Positions 8,697 through 17,621 are shown, counted from the first letter of the stretch. The stretch: 64,000 bases of DNA from Neisseria lactamica (GCF_901482445.1 NZ_LR590477.1:992001-1056000); one strand, 5' to 3'. A program made the numbers and translations. Notes: generated by a model from the letters alone, not told the origin.

Positions 8697-8728
8697 CAAA
8701 AACCCCTTGACCGAATCAAGGTTTTTTT
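8697..8728. terminator. Bidirectional terminator-like hairpin between tRNA-Leu and ilvB
   Basis: CCTTGA and TCAAGG form a short stem with seven T on one strand and GGTTTTTG on the other. It would insulate ilvB from readthrough of tRNA-Leu. The 8550-8930 interval otherwise holds only AT-rich DNA with a short repeated ACCGTAAA motif near 8810-8826; I see no gene. Confidence 0.5.
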
Positions 8729-8931
8729 AAATTTGGCAGGGTCTCTCTCGAAATGAATACATATCAGGATGATTTAAATATATTTTATTTTTAGGAAAGT
8801 CGATAATACCGTAAAAATACCGTAAACCTTAGGTTAATTTAATTGGAACGGATAGATGGGATTAGATGACACATAGACACTAAAACCGGAGAAAGCCTTG
8901 TCTATTTTGGCTTTGGTTTACAGCGGCAGAC

Positions 8932-8958
8932 AAAAAAATAACCGCTCTAAAAGCGGTT
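8932..8958 (-). terminator. Terminator of tRNA-Leu(CAA)
   Basis: AACCGCT and AGCGGTT form a stem right after the tRNA 3' end, followed leftward by a run of seven T. Confidence 0.85.
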
Positions 8959-8959
8959 G

Positions 8960-9044
8960 TGGTGCCCAGGGTCGGACTCGAACCGACACACCTTGCGGCG
9001 GGGGATTTTGAGTCCCCTGCGTCTACCAATTTCGCCACCTGGGC
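8960..9044 (-). tRNA. tRNA-Leu, anticodon CAA
   Basis: An 85-nt class II tRNA with encoded CCA. Acceptor GCCCAGG pairs with CCTGGGC. The anticodon loop CTCAAAA sits on the stem GGGGA/TCCCC. There is a long variable arm, and the T loop is GGTTCGAGTCC. It reads UUG leucine codons. Confidence 0.95.
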
Positions 9045-9320
9045 TGGTGAAGAAGTCGCCATTATAATGGCTTTTAAAACCTTGTAAACCTTTTTTTGAT
9101 TTTTCTTACCATTTTTTTATTTACCTACTGATTTTAAATATATTTTAATCACACCGCGCCACGGCCGTCCCGGCAGGCGGGAAATAATGCCGCATCAATC
9201 CGGAAGTGCTGCCGCACCCCTTGCTTAAAAAAATATTACATTTAATCTGTCAAACGCGTTAAGATAAAACCATTCAAACTTTACTTAATATCAATCTTTT
9301 TATTTGTTTTGGAGACTGTT

Positions 9321-9983
9321 ATGCGTTCCGTACCGCGTTCCTTTTTACTGGGCATTGTCGCACTTGCCGCGCTTTCCGCCTGCAAACCTCAAGAAAACAA
9401 TGCGGTACAGGCTGCCGCATCCGCCGCATCCGCCACCCCTGCATCTCCTGCCGAAAACCCGTCAAAACCGCAAACGCGCGGCACGGATATGCGTAAAGAG
9501 GACATCGGCGGCGACTTCACTTTGACCGACGGCGACGGCAAACCGTTCAGCCTGAGCGATTTGAAAGGCAAAGTGGTGATTTTGTCTTTCGGTTATACGC
9601 ACTGTCCGGATGTCTGTCCCACCGAGCTGCTGACTTACAGCGATACTTTGAAGCAATTGGGCGATCAGGCTAAAGATGTGAAGGTGGTGTTCGTCAGCAT
9701 CGACCCCGAGCGCGATACGCCTGAAATCATCGGCAAATACGCCAAACAATTCAACCCCGACTTTATCGGACTGACTGCCACCGGCGATCAAAGCCTACCG
9801 GTCATCAAGCAGCAATACCGCGTGGTTTCTGCCAAAGTCAATCAAAAAGAAGACGGCGAAAACTATTTGGTCGACCACTCTTCCGGTGCTTATCTGATTG
9901 ATAAAAATGGCGAAGTGGCGATTTTCTCTCCTTACGGCAGCGAGCCGGAAACCATTGCCGCCGATGTAAGGACCCTGCTCTAA
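9321..9983 (+). CDS. Sco1/SenC/PrrC-family copper-binding lipoprotein
   Basis: The 220-residue protein has a lipoprotein signal ending LAALSAC (lipobox), then an Ala/Pro-rich linker, then a thioredoxin-fold Sco domain. The copper site is complete: CPDVC (CxxxC, about residue 97) and the distal His in LVDHSSGAYL. Sco proteins deliver copper to cytochrome oxidase and can protect against oxidative stress. The ATG at 9321 is taken because GGAGA lies 5 bases upstream; an in-frame TTG at 9309 is less likely. A 13-bp hairpin follows, separating it from hisG. Confidence 0.9.
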   Translation: MRSVPRSFLLGIVALAALSACKPQENNAVQAAASAASATPASPAENPSKPQTRGTDMRKEDIGGDFTLTDGDGKPFSLSDLKGKVVILSFGYTHCPDVCPTELLTYSDTLKQLGDQAKDVKVVFVSIDPERDTPEIIGKYAKQFNPDFIGLTATGDQSLPVIKQQYRVVSAKVNQKEDGENYLVDHSSGAYLIDKNGEVAIFSPYGSEPETIAADVRTLL

Positions 9984-9993
9984 ATGCAGCCGT

Positions 9994-10024
9994 ATACCGC
10001 CCGAACCGCCCGTTCGGACGGTAT
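9994..10024 (+). terminator. Hairpin between the sco gene and hisG
   Basis: ATACCGCCCGAAC and GTTCGGACGGTAT pair over a 5-base loop with one mismatch. The following T run is weak, so termination may be partial. Confidence 0.5.
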
Positions 10025-10054
10025 GATTATCTTAACCGACAAAGGACATTTACT

Positions 10055-10708
10055 ATGCAGGACAGTACGCTGACCATCGCCTTGTCCAAAGGCCGGATTT
10101 TTGAGGAAACGCTGCCGCTGCTTGCCGCTGCGGGCATTGTTCCTGCCGAAGAACCCGAAAAATCGCGCAAGCTGATTATCGGCACCAACCATGAAAACAT
10201 CCGCCTCGTCATCGTCCGCGCAACCGATGTGCCGACTTATGTGCGTTACGGCGCGGCGGATTTCGGGATTGCGGGCAAGGATGTTTTGACGGAACAAGGC
10301 GGCTTCGGACTCTATCAGCCTTTGGATTTGGAAATTGCCCGGTGCCGTATGATGGTCGCCGTACGCAAGGGGTTTGACTATGAGTCCGCCTCGCAGCCGG
10401 GATGCCGTCTGAAGATTGCCACGAAATATCCCGAAACTGCCGCATCGCATTTTGCGGGCAAAGGCGTGCACGTGGACATTATCAAGCTGTACGGATCGAT
10501 GGAGCTCGCGCCTTTGGTCGGTTTGAGCGATGCGATTGTGGACTTGGTTTCGACGGGCAACACCTTGAAGGCGAACGGCTTGGAGGCGGTCGAACACATT
10601 GCCGACATTTCCGGCCGGCTGGTCGTCAACAAAGCCGCGCTGAAAACGAAATACGCGCTGCTTGAGCCGATTATTCAGGCGTTCGGCGGCGCAGTGAAGG
10701 CGGGGTGA
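10055..10708 (+). CDS. hisG: ATP phosphoribosyltransferase, short form
   Basis: The 217-residue protein is the short HisG type, which lacks the C-terminal regulatory ACT-like domain and needs a HisZ partner encoded elsewhere. It opens LTIALSKGRIFEETLPLL and contains YVRYGAADFGIAGKDVL and the PRPP-binding stretch VDLVSTGNTLKANGL. It catalyses the first committed step of histidine synthesis. AAAGGAC precedes the ATG. It heads a rightward his cluster that is interrupted by a foreign-looking gene before hisD. Identification is secure; hisZ is not in this window. Confidence 0.95.
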   Translation: MQDSTLTIALSKGRIFEETLPLLAAAGIVPAEEPEKSRKLIIGTNHENIRLVIVRATDVPTYVRYGAADFGIAGKDVLTEQGGFGLYQPLDLEIARCRMMVAVRKGFDYESASQPGCRLKIATKYPETAASHFAGKGVHVDIIKLYGSMELAPLVGLSDAIVDLVSTGNTLKANGLEAVEHIADISGRLVVNKAALKTKYALLEPIIQAFGGAVKAG

Positions 10709-10731
10709 GTGTTCACTTGAATGAAGATGCG

Positions 10732-10776
10732 TTTTCAGACGACCCTATCCGTTCCCGCCGACAGGTCGTCTGAAAA
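10732..10776. terminator. Uptake-like hairpin after hisG
   Basis: TTTTCAGACGACC faces GGTCGTCTGAAAA over a 19-base loop. This degenerate uptake-type hairpin lies between hisG and the GIY-YIG gene. Confidence 0.5.
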
Positions 10777-10811
10777 TATCACCGGCAGTAAACTGTATAG
10801 GAGAAGTTAAA

Positions 10812-11702
10812 ATGGTTGCAAAAATAAAAAAATTTTCAGATTCAACCCTTTCTGTTTTGAATAACGGCGAGCGTCGGTTTTATGTCTATTGTCTGACCGA
10901 CCTGAAAAAAGACAAAATCCTCTACATCGGAAAAGGCTGCGGTAATCGTATCTTCGAGCATGAATGGGTTGCTAGTCGTTCACAAGACCCAGTCTCCGGC
11001 GAGATTATCGATCGGAAACTCAAAGCCATTTCCAAATGCAAGAAACTCGGCCGCTATATCATCAGCTATCATCTGACTGAAGTCGAAGCGCTCGCCGCCG
11101 AATCTGCCTTAATTCATTTTGTTAAATCTGTCTTGGGTAAAAAACTCAAAAATAAAATTGCCGGGCATGGTCCGGGTGGTATTAGTGTAGAAGAACTAGA
11201 TCGCCGCTTTGGATTCTCTTCTCTCCCACTTAACGAGATTAACCCCGACGGCCTGATTCTCGCCGTCAAAATCCACGATGCTTTCGATTTAGACACTAAC
11301 GAAGAATTAGACTACCATTTCGACAACCGAGACGATGCAAACCTTAAATCGCGTACCTTAGGCAACTGGTGGCTCAATAAAGATGCCGCCTCCAAAGTGA
11401 AATACGTTATCGGCGTTCACACTGGTCTGCAAAACGCTGTTGTTAGCGCATACGAAGTGGACGGTTTTGAAACAATGATTGGTGAAAGCAAAAACGGCAG
11501 ACCACAAACTCGTTACCGCTTCCATACCATCTCGCACAGCGAAGACGTATTAGCCAAACTCGGTCTACAACAAAAATGCCTACCCGAATTGAAGTTTGCC
11601 AGCAGGGGAGAAAAGGCTTATATCAGACCCAAAACAGAGACAGAACAAGAGAATATTCAGACGACCCCCAGTCCAAAAATAAAAAAGGAGAACAAATCAT
11701 GA
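10812..11702 (+). CDS. GIY-YIG nuclease-domain protein inserted in the his cluster
   Basis: The 296-residue protein has a GIY-YIG-type domain at residues about 20-105. FYVYCLTD supplies the first strand motif, ILYIGKGCGNRIFEH the second, and EVEALAAESALIHF contains the expected downstream Glu. The order resembles the LEM-3-like branch of the superfamily. The C-terminal half (WWLNKDAASKVKYVIGV and SAYEVDGF) is a separate domain I cannot name. The gene is visibly less GC-rich than hisG and hisD. It overlaps hisD by four bases (ATGA), and its 3' end contains the hisD ribosome site AAAAAAGGAG. I infer a nuclease that landed between hisG and hisD; its target is unknown. Confidence 0.75.
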   Translation: MVAKIKKFSDSTLSVLNNGERRFYVYCLTDLKKDKILYIGKGCGNRIFEHEWVASRSQDPVSGEIIDRKLKAISKCKKLGRYIISYHLTEVEALAAESALIHFVKSVLGKKLKNKIAGHGPGGISVEELDRRFGFSSLPLNEINPDGLILAVKIHDAFDLDTNEELDYHFDNRDDANLKSRTLGNWWLNKDAASKVKYVIGVHTGLQNAVVSAYEVDGFETMIGESKNGRPQTRYRFHTISHSEDVLAKLGLQQKCLPELKFASRGEKAYIRPKTETEQENIQTTPSPKIKKENKS

Positions 11703-12988
11703 AAAAACTCGACACCCAATCGACCGATTTCCAAGCCGAACTCAAAGCCCTGCTGGCTTTTGAGACCGCGCAGAATCTCGAAACCGAACGCATCGTCGCC
11801 GACATCTGCGCCGACGTGCAAAAGCGGGGCGATGCGGCTTTGATTGAATACACCAACAAATTCGATCAGACAAACGCTAAAAGCATCGATGATTTAATAC
11901 TCACGCAAGCCGATTTGAAGTCCGCGTTCGAACGCATCCCCAATGATGTTCGGACGGCATTGCAGACCGCCGCCCGCCGTGTCGAAAGCTACCACCAACG
12001 CCAAAAAATGGAATCGTGGAGCTACACCGATGAAGACGGCACGCTGTTGGGACAACAAATCACACCGCTTGACCGCGTCGGCATTTACGTCCCCGGCGGT
12101 AAGGCGGCGTATCCGAGTTCCGTCATTATGAACGCGATGCCCGCCCACGTTGCAGGCGTGAAAGAAATCATTATGACCGTCCCCACGCCCAAAGGCGAAC
12201 GCAACGACATCGTGCTTGCCGCCGCATACGTCGCCGGCGTAACCAAAGTCTTTACCGTCGGCGGCGCGCAGGCGGTTGCCGCCCTCGCCTACGGCACGGA
12301 AACCATCCCCCAAGTCGATAAAATCACCGGTCCCGGCAACGCCTTCGTCGCCGCCGCCAAACGCCGCGCGTTCGGCGTGGTCGGCATCGATATGGTGGCG
12401 GGGCCGTCTGAAATCCTGGTCATCGCCGACGGCACGACACCGCCCGACTGGGTGGCGATGGATTTGTTCAGCCAGGCCGAACACGACGAAATCGCCCAAG
12501 CCATCCTCATCGGCACGTCTCAAGCGTATCTCGACGAAGTAGAAGCCGCCATGAACCGCCTGATCGAAACTATGCCGCGCCGCGACATCATCGAAGCCTC
12601 GCTCGGCAACAGGGGCGCGATGATACTCGCCAAAGACTTGGACGAAGCCTGCGGAATCGCCAATTATATCGCCCCCGAACACTTAGAACTGTCGGTAGAA
12701 AACCCGCAGGAATGGGCGAAAAAAATCCGACACGCCGGTGCGATTTTCATGGGATGCTACACCGGCGAAAGCCTCGGCGACTACTGCGCCGGCCCCAACC
12801 ACGTCCTGCCCACCAGCCGCACCGCCCGCTTCTCCTCGCCTTTGGGGACATACGACTTCCAAAAACGCTCCAGCCTGATTCAAGTTTCGGAACACGGCGC
12901 GCAAAAATTAGGCGAAACCGCCAGCGTGCTGGCACACGGCGAAAGCCTGACCGCCCACGCCCGCGCGGCAGAGTTCCGTATGAAATAA
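11699..12988 (+). CDS. hisD: Histidinol dehydrogenase
   Basis: The 429-residue protein has the family signature IDMVAGPSEILVIAD. The zinc and catalytic residues lie in FSQAEHDE (Gln and His), GESLGDYCAGPNHVLPT (Asp) and the C-terminal LTAHARAAEF (His). It oxidises L-histidinol to histidine in two NAD+ steps. The start at 11699 overlaps the stop of the upstream GIY-YIG gene and is served by AAAAAGGAG; a longer in-frame extension lies inside that gene and is rejected. hisC follows after 45 bases. Confidence 0.96.
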   Translation: MKKLDTQSTDFQAELKALLAFETAQNLETERIVADICADVQKRGDAALIEYTNKFDQTNAKSIDDLILTQADLKSAFERIPNDVRTALQTAARRVESYHQRQKMESWSYTDEDGTLLGQQITPLDRVGIYVPGGKAAYPSSVIMNAMPAHVAGVKEIIMTVPTPKGERNDIVLAAAYVAGVTKVFTVGGAQAVAALAYGTETIPQVDKITGPGNAFVAAAKRRAFGVVGIDMVAGPSEILVIADGTTPPDWVAMDLFSQAEHDEIAQAILIGTSQAYLDEVEAAMNRLIETMPRRDIIEASLGNRGAMILAKDLDEACGIANYIAPEHLELSVENPQEWAKKIRHAGAIFMGCYTGESLGDYCAGPNHVLPTSRTARFSSPLGTYDFQKRSSLIQVSEHGAQKLGETASVLAHGESLTAHARAAEFRMK

Positions 12989-13033
12989 TGCCGGAACGGC
13001 GTACAGGCATATTCCAACCATTAAGGAAACACG

Positions 13034-14113
13034 ATGAAATCCGTCCGACACCTCATCCGCGACGACATACGGGCGATGTCTGCATATCAGATTGCCGACA
13101 TTCCGTCCGGATTTATCAAGCTCGATGCAATGGAAAGCCCGTCCCATCCTTTTGAAGGACACGGAGTCCTGATGCAGGAATTACAGGCACAACTGGCATC
13201 CGCCCCCATCCACCTCTACCCCGACCCCGCCAAAAGCGGCTTGCAGGAAGCATTGCGCGCCGCGTTCGACATTCCCGACTGCGCCGCCCTCGCCTTAGGC
13301 AACGGTTCGGACGAACTGATACAGTTCGTCACCATGCTGACCGCCAAACCGGGCGCGGCAATGTTGGCAGCCGAACCGAGTTTCGTGATGTACCGCCACA
13401 ACGCCGCGCTGTACGGCATGGATTATGTCAGCGTTCCACTGAACGGAGATTTCACCCTCAACCTGCCCGCCTTCCTCGAAGCCGTCAAAACCCGCCGTCC
13501 CGCGCTGACCTTTATCGCCTACCCCAACAACCCCACCGGCGTATGCTTCGCACGCGGCGAAGTCGAAGCCGTCATCAGCTCTTCAGACGGCATCGTCGTC
13601 GTCGATGAAGCCTACGGCGCATTCAACGGCGACAGCTTCCTCGGGCAGGCAGGCAGGATTCCCAACCTGATAGTCTTACGCACCCTCAGCAAAATCGGTT
13701 TTGCCGGACTGCGTATCGGTTATGCGGCAGGCTGCCCCGAAGTCATCGGCGAACTGCAAAAAATTCTGCCGCCCTACAATATGAACCAATTGAGCCTGAA
13801 CACTGCCAAATTTGCCCTGCGGCACTACGGCATCATCTCTGCCAACATCGGCAGCCTGAAAAACGAACGCGAACGAATGATGGCAGAGTTGGGCGGCATC
13901 CCACAGATAAAAGCCTTTCCCAGCCAGGCAAATTTTATTACCATACGCGTACCCGATGCCGATTTGTTGTTTGACACCCTCAAACAAAACCGCATCCTCG
14001 TCAAAAAACTGCACGGCGTGCATCCCCTTTTGGAACACTGCCTGCGTATTACCGTAGGCAGCCCCGCACAAAACGATGCCGTCCTCGACGTTATCCGCCG
14101 GCTCTACCGATAA
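13034..14113 (+). CDS. hisC: Histidinol-phosphate aminotransferase
   Basis: The 359-residue protein is a fold-type I PLP aminotransferase. Visible motifs are YPNNPTG (about residue 164), VVVDEAYGAF (Asp pairing with the PLP nitrogen) and TLSKIGFAGLRIGY, whose Lys forms the Schiff base. It transaminates imidazole acetol phosphate to histidinol phosphate. It lies 45 bases after hisD and 16 bases before hisB, so it is clearly in the operon. An ATTAAGGAAACACG ribosome site precedes the ATG. Confidence 0.95.
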   Translation: MKSVRHLIRDDIRAMSAYQIADIPSGFIKLDAMESPSHPFEGHGVLMQELQAQLASAPIHLYPDPAKSGLQEALRAAFDIPDCAALALGNGSDELIQFVTMLTAKPGAAMLAAEPSFVMYRHNAALYGMDYVSVPLNGDFTLNLPAFLEAVKTRRPALTFIAYPNNPTGVCFARGEVEAVISSSDGIVVVDEAYGAFNGDSFLGQAGRIPNLIVLRTLSKIGFAGLRIGYAAGCPEVIGELQKILPPYNMNQLSLNTAKFALRHYGIISANIGSLKNERERMMAELGGIPQIKAFPSQANFITIRVPDADLLFDTLKQNRILVKKLHGVHPLLEHCLRITVGSPAQNDAVLDVIRRLYR

Positions 14114-14129
14114 ACCAAACGGAGTCCCT

Positions 14130-15032
14130 ATGACCAAGACACAACTCCACCTGAACAACTTCCTGACCCTCGTCCGGGAAGCGGGCTCCCTGCCCAAGCT
14201 CGCCAAACTCTGCGGCTACCGCACCCCCGTCTCACTCTACAAACTCAAACAACGCCTTGAAGAGCAGGCAGAAGACCCCGACGCGCGCGGCATCCGTCCC
14301 AGCCTGATGGCAAAACTCGAAAAACACACCGGCAAACCCAAAGGCTGGCTCGGCAAACAACACCGCGAACACCCCGAAAAAGAAACCGCCGCCCAAACCG
14401 CCGGCATTCCCGCGCCCGAAACCCCCGCGCCGTCCGGCTGCCGCACCGTTACCCACAGCCGCCATACCTGCGAAACCCAAATCACCGTCTCCATCAACCT
14501 CGACGGCAGCGGCAAAAGCAGGCTGGATACCGGCGTACCCTTCCTCGAACATATGATCGACCAAATCGCCCGCCACGGTATGATAGACATCGACATCGAC
14601 TGCAAAGGCGACCTGCACATCGACGACCACCACACCGTCGAAGACATCGGCATCACACTCGGACAAGCCCTCAAACAAGCGCTCGGCGACAAAAAAGGCA
14701 TCCGCCGTTACGGACATTCCTACGTCCCGCTCGACGAAGCCCTCAGCCGCGTCGTCATCGACCTTTCCGGCCGCCCCGGACTCGTGTACAACATCGAATT
14801 TACCCGCGCCCTGATTGGAAAATTCGATGTCGATTTGTTTGAAGAATTTTTCCACGGCATCGTCAACCACAGTATGATGACCCTGCACATCGACAACCTC
14901 AGCGGCAAAAACGCCCACCATCAGGCGGAAACCGTATTCAAAGCCTTCGGGCGCGCCCTGCGTATGGCAGTCGAACACGACCCGAGGATGGCGGGGCAAA
15001 CCCCGTCCACCAAAGGCACGCTGACCGCATAA
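14130..15032 (+). CDS. hisB: Imidazoleglycerol-phosphate dehydratase with an N-terminal extension domain
   Basis: The 300-residue protein is about 105 residues longer than a normal monofunctional IGPD. The C-terminal part (from about residue 110) is a complete dehydratase: DDHHTVEDIGI (HHxxED metal motif), HSYVPLDEAL, FFHGIVNHS and KNAHHQAETVFKAFGRAL. The first roughly 80 residues (LTLVREAGSLPKLAKLCGYR, then SLYKLKQRLEEQ and LMAKLEKHTGKPKGWL) look like a small helical, helix-turn-helix-like domain, joined by a Pro/Ala-rich linker. The start is the ATG at 14130 after GGAG. The extension has no histidinol-phosphatase motif, so this is not the bifunctional enterobacterial HisB. Confidence 0.93.
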   Translation: MTKTQLHLNNFLTLVREAGSLPKLAKLCGYRTPVSLYKLKQRLEEQAEDPDARGIRPSLMAKLEKHTGKPKGWLGKQHREHPEKETAAQTAGIPAPETPAPSGCRTVTHSRHTCETQITVSINLDGSGKSRLDTGVPFLEHMIDQIARHGMIDIDIDCKGDLHIDDHHTVEDIGITLGQALKQALGDKKGIRRYGHSYVPLDEALSRVVIDLSGRPGLVYNIEFTRALIGKFDVDLFEEFFHGIVNHSMMTLHIDNLSGKNAHHQAETVFKAFGRALRMAVEHDPRMAGQTPSTKGTLTA

Positions 15033-15045
15033 CATCCCCAAACAG

Positions 15046-15077
15046 GCCGTCTGAAGCGCAGGAAGCCTTCAGACGGC
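15046..15077. terminator. Uptake-sequence hairpin after hisB
   Basis: GCCGTCTGAAG faces CTTCAGACGGC behind hisB, closing the his cluster. Confidence 0.65.
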
Positions 15078-15107
15078 ATTACAGCACCCCGACAAAGGAG
15101 AAACACT

Positions 15108-15977
15108 ATGTCCGCAGAAACATACACACAAATCGGCTGGATCGGCTTAGGGCAAATGGGCCTGCCTATGGTAACGCGGCTCTTGGACGGCGGCATCGAA
15201 GTCGGCGTATACAACCGCTCGCCCGGCAAAACCGCCCCCGTCTCCGCCAAAGGCGCAAAAGTTTACGGCAGCACCGCCGAACTCGTCCGCGCCTGTCCCG
15301 TCATTTTCCTGATGGTTTCCGACTATGCCGCCGTGTGCGACATCCTGAACGGAGTCCGCGACGGATTGGCCGGCAAAATCATCGTCAACATGAGCACCAT
15401 CTCCCCGACCGAAAACCTCGCCGTCAAAGCACTTGTCGAAGCCGCAGGCGGACAGTTTGCCGAAGCCCCCGTTTCCGGCTCGGTCGGCCCCGCAACCAAC
15501 GGCACGCTGCTGGTTTTATTTGGCGGCGACGAAGCCGTGTTAAACCCGCTGCAAAAAGCATTTTCACTTGTCGGCAAAAAAACCTTCCACTTCGGCGAAG
15601 TGGGCAAAGGCTCGGGCGCGAAACTCGTCTTGAACTCGCTTTTGGGCATTTTCGGCGAAGCGTACAGCGAAGCGATGCTGATGGCGCGGCAGTTCGGCAT
15701 CGATACCGACACCATCGTCGAAGCCATCGGCGGCTCGGCAATGGACTCGCCCATGTTCCAAACCAAAAAATCCCTGTGGGCAAACCGCGAATTCCCGCCC
15801 GCCTTCGCCCTCAAACACGCCTCCAAAGACCTCAACCTCGCCGTCAAAGAGCTTGAACAGGCAGGCAACGCCCTGCCCGCCGTCGAAACCGTTGCTGCCA
15901 GCTACCGCAAAGCAGTCGAAGCCGGCTACGGTGAACAGGACGTTTCCGGCGTTTACCTGAAACTGTCAGAACGCTGA
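15108..15977 (+). CDS. NAD(P)-dependent beta-hydroxyacid dehydrogenase family protein
   Basis: The 289-residue protein belongs to the 3-hydroxyisobutyrate / tartronate semialdehyde / succinic semialdehyde reductase family. The N-terminal Rossmann motif is IGWIGLGQMGLPMVTRL. The substrate-loop motif is EAPVSGSVGPATNGTL. The catalytic Lys lies in GKGSGAKLVLNSLLG (about residue 170), and the C-terminal all-helical domain is intact. GGAG precedes the ATG. It is separated from hisB by a hairpin and followed by another, so it is probably its own unit. The substrate cannot be decided from sequence. Confidence 0.88.
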   Translation: MSAETYTQIGWIGLGQMGLPMVTRLLDGGIEVGVYNRSPGKTAPVSAKGAKVYGSTAELVRACPVIFLMVSDYAAVCDILNGVRDGLAGKIIVNMSTISPTENLAVKALVEAAGGQFAEAPVSGSVGPATNGTLLVLFGGDEAVLNPLQKAFSLVGKKTFHFGEVGKGSGAKLVLNSLLGIFGEAYSEAMLMARQFGIDTDTIVEAIGGSAMDSPMFQTKKSLWANREFPPAFALKHASKDLNLAVKELEQAGNALPAVETVAASYRKAVEAGYGEQDVSGVYLKLSER

Positions 15978-15994
15978 CTGCCCTATCAAACAAA

Positions 15995-16030
15995 ATGCCG
16001 TCTGAAGCCCGAAAGCCTTTCAGACGGCAT
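15995..16030. terminator. Uptake-sequence hairpin between convergent genes
   Basis: ATGCCGTCTGAA and TTCAGACGGCAT flank a short loop between the rightward dehydrogenase and leftward sohB. It can serve both. Confidence 0.75.
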
Positions 16031-16048
16031 CGTTATCCGATCGGCAAG

Positions 16049-17101
16049 CTACATCACATCCGCTCGCCTGTTCGCAAACTTGGCAAACAAATTTTCAATA
16101 GAAGCTTCCGCCTGCAAACCAATGCGCTGAATCAGGCTTTGCTTCTCCTGATATTTCACTTCGATAAGCTGCTTATTTTCAAACGCTTTCAACAACAAAT
16201 CATCACTGGTCGAAATCTCGTCAATCAAGTTCAACGCCAACGCCTGCCGCCCGAACCAATGCTCGCCCGTCGCTATTTTTTCAATATCCAACCCCGGGCG
16301 GTTTTCACTGACAAACTGCTTGAACAACTGATGCGTTTCCTCCAGCTCCTGCCGGAATTTCTGTTTGCCCTTTTCCGTATTTTCGCCCATAAAGGTAACC
16401 GTGCGCTTAAATTCGCCCGCCGTCATCACATCCACATCAATATCATGTTTTTTCAACAGGCGGTGGATATTCGGCACTTCCGCCACCACACCCACCGAAC
16501 CGACAATCGCAAACGGTGCGGAAACAATTTTATCCGCCACACACGCCATCATATAACCGCCGCTCGCCGCCACCTTATCGACGGCGACGGTCAGCGGAAT
16601 ATTGCGTTCGCGCAAACGCCGAAGCTGCGAAGCCGCCAAACCGTAGCCGTGAACCACGCCGCCGGGACTCTCCAACCTGAGCAAAACCTCATCTTCGGGT
16701 CGGGCAATAGAAAGCACGGCGGTAATCTCGTTGCGTAAAGCCCCCACGGCGCGCGCATACAAATCGCCGTCAAAATCCAACACAAAAAGGCGGGGTTTTT
16801 GCGTTTCGGCAGATTTTCCGCCCCCTTCTTTCAAACGCTTTTTCTGTGCCTTAGCTTTTTCTTTTTCCCTTTTCTTTTCTTCTTTTTCCCAATGCCTGGC
16901 TTCTTCCTCATTCAAGAAAAAAGTTTCAAACGATTGCTGTTGTTTTTGATAATTTTCCGACAAATCCGTCAGCACGACCGCCCCATCTTCCGACCGCCCC
17001 TTAGCCCGCACAATCATCAGCACGACCAGCGCGATAATGCCGAAAACAGTAAGCAGTTCAATCAGGAAAATGCCGTAATTCAATAAAATTTCTTTCCACA
17101 T
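16049..17101 (-). CDS. sohB: SohB-like S49 membrane-anchored serine peptidase
   Basis: The 350-residue protein has an N-terminal membrane segment (FLIELLTVFGIIALVVLMIV, residues about 10-29). A highly charged Lys/Glu-rich cytoplasm-facing coil (about 60-95) follows, then an S49 peptidase core. ESPGGVVHGYG carries the oxyanion region and DKVAASGGYMMACVADKI contains the probable catalytic Ser. The FMGENTEKGKQKF segment follows. The length and single TM match SohB rather than SppA. The ATG at 17101 follows AGGAGG; a long in-frame upstream extension lacks any conserved feature. It probably removes membrane or signal peptides; the substrate is unknown. Confidence 0.88.
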   Translation of the reverse strand: MWKEILLNYGIFLIELLTVFGIIALVVLMIVRAKGRSEDGAVVLTDLSENYQKQQQSFETFFLNEEEARHWEKEEKKREKEKAKAQKKRLKEGGGKSAETQKPRLFVLDFDGDLYARAVGALRNEITAVLSIARPEDEVLLRLESPGGVVHGYGLAASQLRRLRERNIPLTVAVDKVAASGGYMMACVADKIVSAPFAIVGSVGVVAEVPNIHRLLKKHDIDVDVMTAGEFKRTVTFMGENTEKGKQKFRQELEETHQLFKQFVSENRPGLDIEKIATGEHWFGRQALALNLIDEISTSDDLLLKAFENKQLIEVKYQEKQSLIQRIGLQAEASIENLFAKFANRRADVM

Positions 17102-17450
17102 CGATTGTATTTCCTCCTTTAAATATAAATAAGTGCATCGTCCGTACCGTTCCGACAGATACAGACCAAACCTTCCCCGACAGCCGGGCATCCCATTTCG
17201 GAATAGGGCAAAAGCCCGTATTTTACAGTCAAACCGCCGGCCGCACCCCTGCACATACGGATTAAGGCGCAATATTTATCAGCAAACCCGAAGATGTTTT
17301 ACCGTCATTACCGCATATGCTTTAACGCAATGCGCTTAATTGAAACACGCACATCCCGCCGCTGCCCGAACCGCACGACACCGCGCCAACCATCTAAAAT
17401 ATGGCTTATGCCCGGATTGGGATTAATCAAATATTAAAATTCAGCCGATA

Positions 17451-17482
17451 AAAAAACAGCCTTAAAATCAGGCTGTTTTTTA
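17451..17482. terminator. Bidirectional terminator downstream of tRNA-Leu(UAA)
   Basis: ACAGCCT and AGGCTGT with flanking A6 and T7 form a strong hairpin that ends the leftward tRNA transcript. The rest of 17102-17530 is the sohB upstream region and shows no other gene. Confidence 0.85.
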
Positions 17483-17531
17483 AAAAAAACAAATCATTCG
17501 GGAGGTTTGTTATTCGGAAAATTCAAACGAT

Positions 17532-17621
17532 TGGTGCCCGGAGCCGGAATCGAACCGGCAAGGGATGTTTAGTCCCGACGGATTTTAAGTCCGTTGTGTC
17601 TACCTATTTCACCACCCGGGC
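17532..17621 (-). tRNA. tRNA-Leu, anticodon UAA
   Basis: A 90-nt class II tRNA with encoded CCA. Acceptor GCCCGGG pairs with CTCCGGGC near perfectly. The anticodon loop CTTAAAA is on the stem CGGA/TCCG, and a long variable arm is present. It is the last gene of the pgsA-Gly-Cys-Leu tRNA group. Confidence 0.95.

Noticed and set aside
8730..8960. Integration site of a mobile element at the 3' end of tRNA-Leu
   Set aside because: There is no integrase gene and no repeat of the tRNA 3' end nearby; the short ACCGTAAA repeats alone are not evidence.
14130..15032. Bifunctional HisB with histidinol phosphatase
   Set aside because: The N-terminal part is only about 105 residues and lacks the DxDGT-type phosphatase motif.
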